Origin: Actinomycetota bacterium
GTDB taxonomy: Bacteria > Actinomycetota > Actinomycetes > S36-B12 > UBA10799
Length of the DNA: 6,971 nucleotides
Reading direction: 5' to 3'
Assembly: GCA_003452655.1 (NCBI GenBank)
Contig: DMNR01000346.1
Coordinates: 12,971-19,941, forward strand
Below are positions 5,809 through 6,971 of this stretch, piece by piece; positions within the stretch are counted from its first letter, which is position 1, and each line of letters starts with the position of its first letter. Under the pieces are notes generated by a model. That model searched no databases. It was not told where the DNA came from and saw nothing but the letters and a program-made list of their open reading frames with translations. The translations under genes were made by a program, and so were the position numbers.

Positions 5809-6971
5809 TGCTGTTCACCGGTAAGGGTGGCGTGGGTAAGACCACGCTCGCTGCCGGAACGGCCGCGCTGGCGGCACGCGCGGGAAGTCGAACCCTGGTC
5901 CTTTCCACCGATCCAGCGCATTCTTTGGCTGACGCTTTGGGGCTCGCCGAACCTGACTTAGGACAGGGCCCCATCGAGGTGGCGCCGAACCTCTGGTCAC
6001 TACATGTCGACGTACGAGACCGGTTCGCGCGGGCCTGGGGAGAGATTCAGCAGTACCTGCTTGAAGTGCTGGATTCGGCAGGTGTGGATCCGATGGAAGC
6101 GGAGGAACTGACCGTGCTCCCAGGTGCGGAGGAGGTTCTGGCGCTCCTTGAGGTTCGCGACCGGGTACGCAGTGGTGAGTGGGATGTCGTGGTCGTGGAC
6201 TGCGCACCCACAGCAGAAACGCTGCGCCTGCTAGCACTGCCCGATGCGCTGCGTTGGTACATGGATCGGATCTGGCCAACAGAACGACGCGTCCTCGGTG
6301 TGCTTCGGCCGATCTTGCGGCGTGCCAGTGGAGTGCCGATGCCACGCGACAAGGTGTTGGATGCGATTGAGTCCTTGCATGCCGACCTCTCTGACGTTCG
6401 CGCGATCTTGACGCAACCCAGTTCGTCCGTCCGGTTGGTGACCACGCCTGAAGCTGTGGTCTTCGCTGAAGCTCGCAGAACCTTGACGTCGCTTTCGCTG
6501 TATGGCTATCGGGTGGACGGGGTGATCGTCAATCGCATCTTCCCGATCAGCGGAGCTGACGACTGGCGGGCGAAGTGGATCGCCTCGCAGGCGGTGCAGC
6601 TTGCCCGCATCGAGTCGGATTGCGATCCCATCAGAGTCTGGCGCGCTGGCTATCAGGCGGCCGAACCTGTCGGACCGCAGGCTTTGGCGTACCTGGCTGC
6701 TGACGTCTACGGCGAAGAAGATCCCATCGCGGTGGTAGAGACTCCGGACCCGTTATCGGTGCGCCGCGTAGGTGAGGACTTTGAGCTTTCGATCGCGTTG
6801 CCGCTTGTAGCCAAGGGTGATGTCGATCTGGCGCGCCGACTTGATGAACTCGTTGTCACGGTCGGACCACATCGCCGGGTACTGTCGCTGCCAAGCGCGC
6901 TGCGCCGGTGCACGGTCAGTGGCGCACATTTTGAGCCTGGCAGGTTGCTGGTGATGTTCACGCCCGACCCA
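5799..6971 (+). CDS. ArsA/Get3-like ATPase with C-terminal HSP20-like domain (3' end beyond window)
   Basis: The frame from ATG 5799 is open for 391 codons to the window edge. The deviant Walker A is GKGGVGKTT (8-16, signature Lys K9 and K14). Switch I follows as DPAHSLADA (38-46), then a Walker B/switch II-like VVVDCAPTAETLRLL (131-145, D134) and an adenine-site N245-R246. Residues about 325-390 (FELSIALP, then DVDLARRLDELVVTVG, HRRVLSLPSAL and the final GRLLVMF) match the ArsA HSP20-like domain, so only the extreme C-terminus is missing. There is one ATPase half, unlike the tandem ArsA of arsenite pumps. The visible Cys residues (135, 275, 371) do not form an arsenite triad or a Get3-type CxxC. 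ATP-driven handling of a membrane or lipid client, perhaps with the SRPBCC protein encoded upstream, is more likely than arsenic export; this is inference. No strong ribosome binding site precedes it, only GGGG at 5785-5788. An in-frame ATG at 5808 is an alternative start but would cut into the first strand. Confidence 0.93.
   Translation, partial: MRVMLFTGKGGVGKTTLAAGTAALAARAGSRTLVLSTDPAHSLADALGLAEPDLGQGPIEVAPNLWSLHVDVRDRFARAWGEIQQYLLEVLDSAGVDPMEAEELTVLPGAEEVLALLEVRDRVRSGEWDVVVVDCAPTAETLRLLALPDALRWYMDRIWPTERRVLGVLRPILRRASGVPMPRDKVLDAIESLHADLSDVRAILTQPSSSVRLVTTPEAVVFAEARRTLTSLSLYGYRVDGVIVNRIFPISGADDWRAKWIASQAVQLARIESDCDPIRVWRAGYQAAEPVGPQALAYLAADVYGEEDPIAVVETPDPLSVRRVGEDFELSIALPLVAKGDVDLARRLDELVVTVGPHRRVLSLPSALRRCTVSGAHFEPGRLLVMFTPDP

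Noticed and set aside
5815..6345. 176-codon open frame on the minus strand across the ATPase gene
   Set aside because: It is antisense to the Walker A and switch regions of an ArsA-like gene, with Pro/Arg/His-rich composition typical of a shadow frame.
5799..6971. Arsenic-resistance operon
   Set aside because: The ATPase lacks the tandem halves and metal-binding Cys of ArsA, and no arsB, arsC, arsD or arsR-like gene is present.
3922..6971. Toxin-antitoxin, anti-phage defence or biosynthetic cluster
   Set aside because: SRPBCC proteins can be polyketide cyclases, but no polyketide synthase, nuclease or other defence effector is visible; the content matches core-genome actinobacterial genes.

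Overview
This window looks like chromosomal DNA of a high-GC actinobacterium (GC around 60 % by eye, heavy use of GTG starts, an actinobacterial-type gene set). It shows no sign of a phage, plasmid, insertion sequence, CRISPR array or RNA gene. Both window edges cut through a gene: a GT87-like mannosyltransferase on the left and an ArsA-like ATPase on the right.

The genes form two arms that diverge from a 272-base intergenic region (3650-3921). The left arm is on the minus strand. In order of transcription it holds a soluble GAF-domain histidine kinase, a NarL/FixJ-type response regulator (19-base overlap), a 490-residue GT-C-like polytopic membrane protein (24-base gap), and the N-terminal part of a GT87-type polyprenol-phosphate-mannose-dependent glycosyltransferase (ATGA overlap). 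The spacing suggests one operon in which a two-component system is co-expressed with two envelope membrane proteins.

The right arm is on the plus strand. It holds an SRPBCC/START-like protein whose GTG start sits directly behind a likely -35/-10 pair (probably a leaderless mRNA), a calcineurin-like metallophosphoesterase 3 bases downstream, a 152-base gap, a second SRPBCC protein, and an ArsA/Get3-like ATPase with a C-terminal HSP20-like domain that is almost complete at the window edge.

The pairing of an SRPBCC gene with an ArsA-like ATPase gene, near a GT87 mannosyltransferase, resembles the mycobacterial Rv2181-Rv2186c neighbourhood. That comparison is from memory and was not searched. 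Two lipid-pocket-type proteins, an ATPase of the membrane-protein-targeting superfamily, a phosphoesterase and two GT-C membrane proteins together suggest a role in envelope lipid or glycolipid handling under two-component control. No gene here has a substrate that can be read from sequence, so this is inference.
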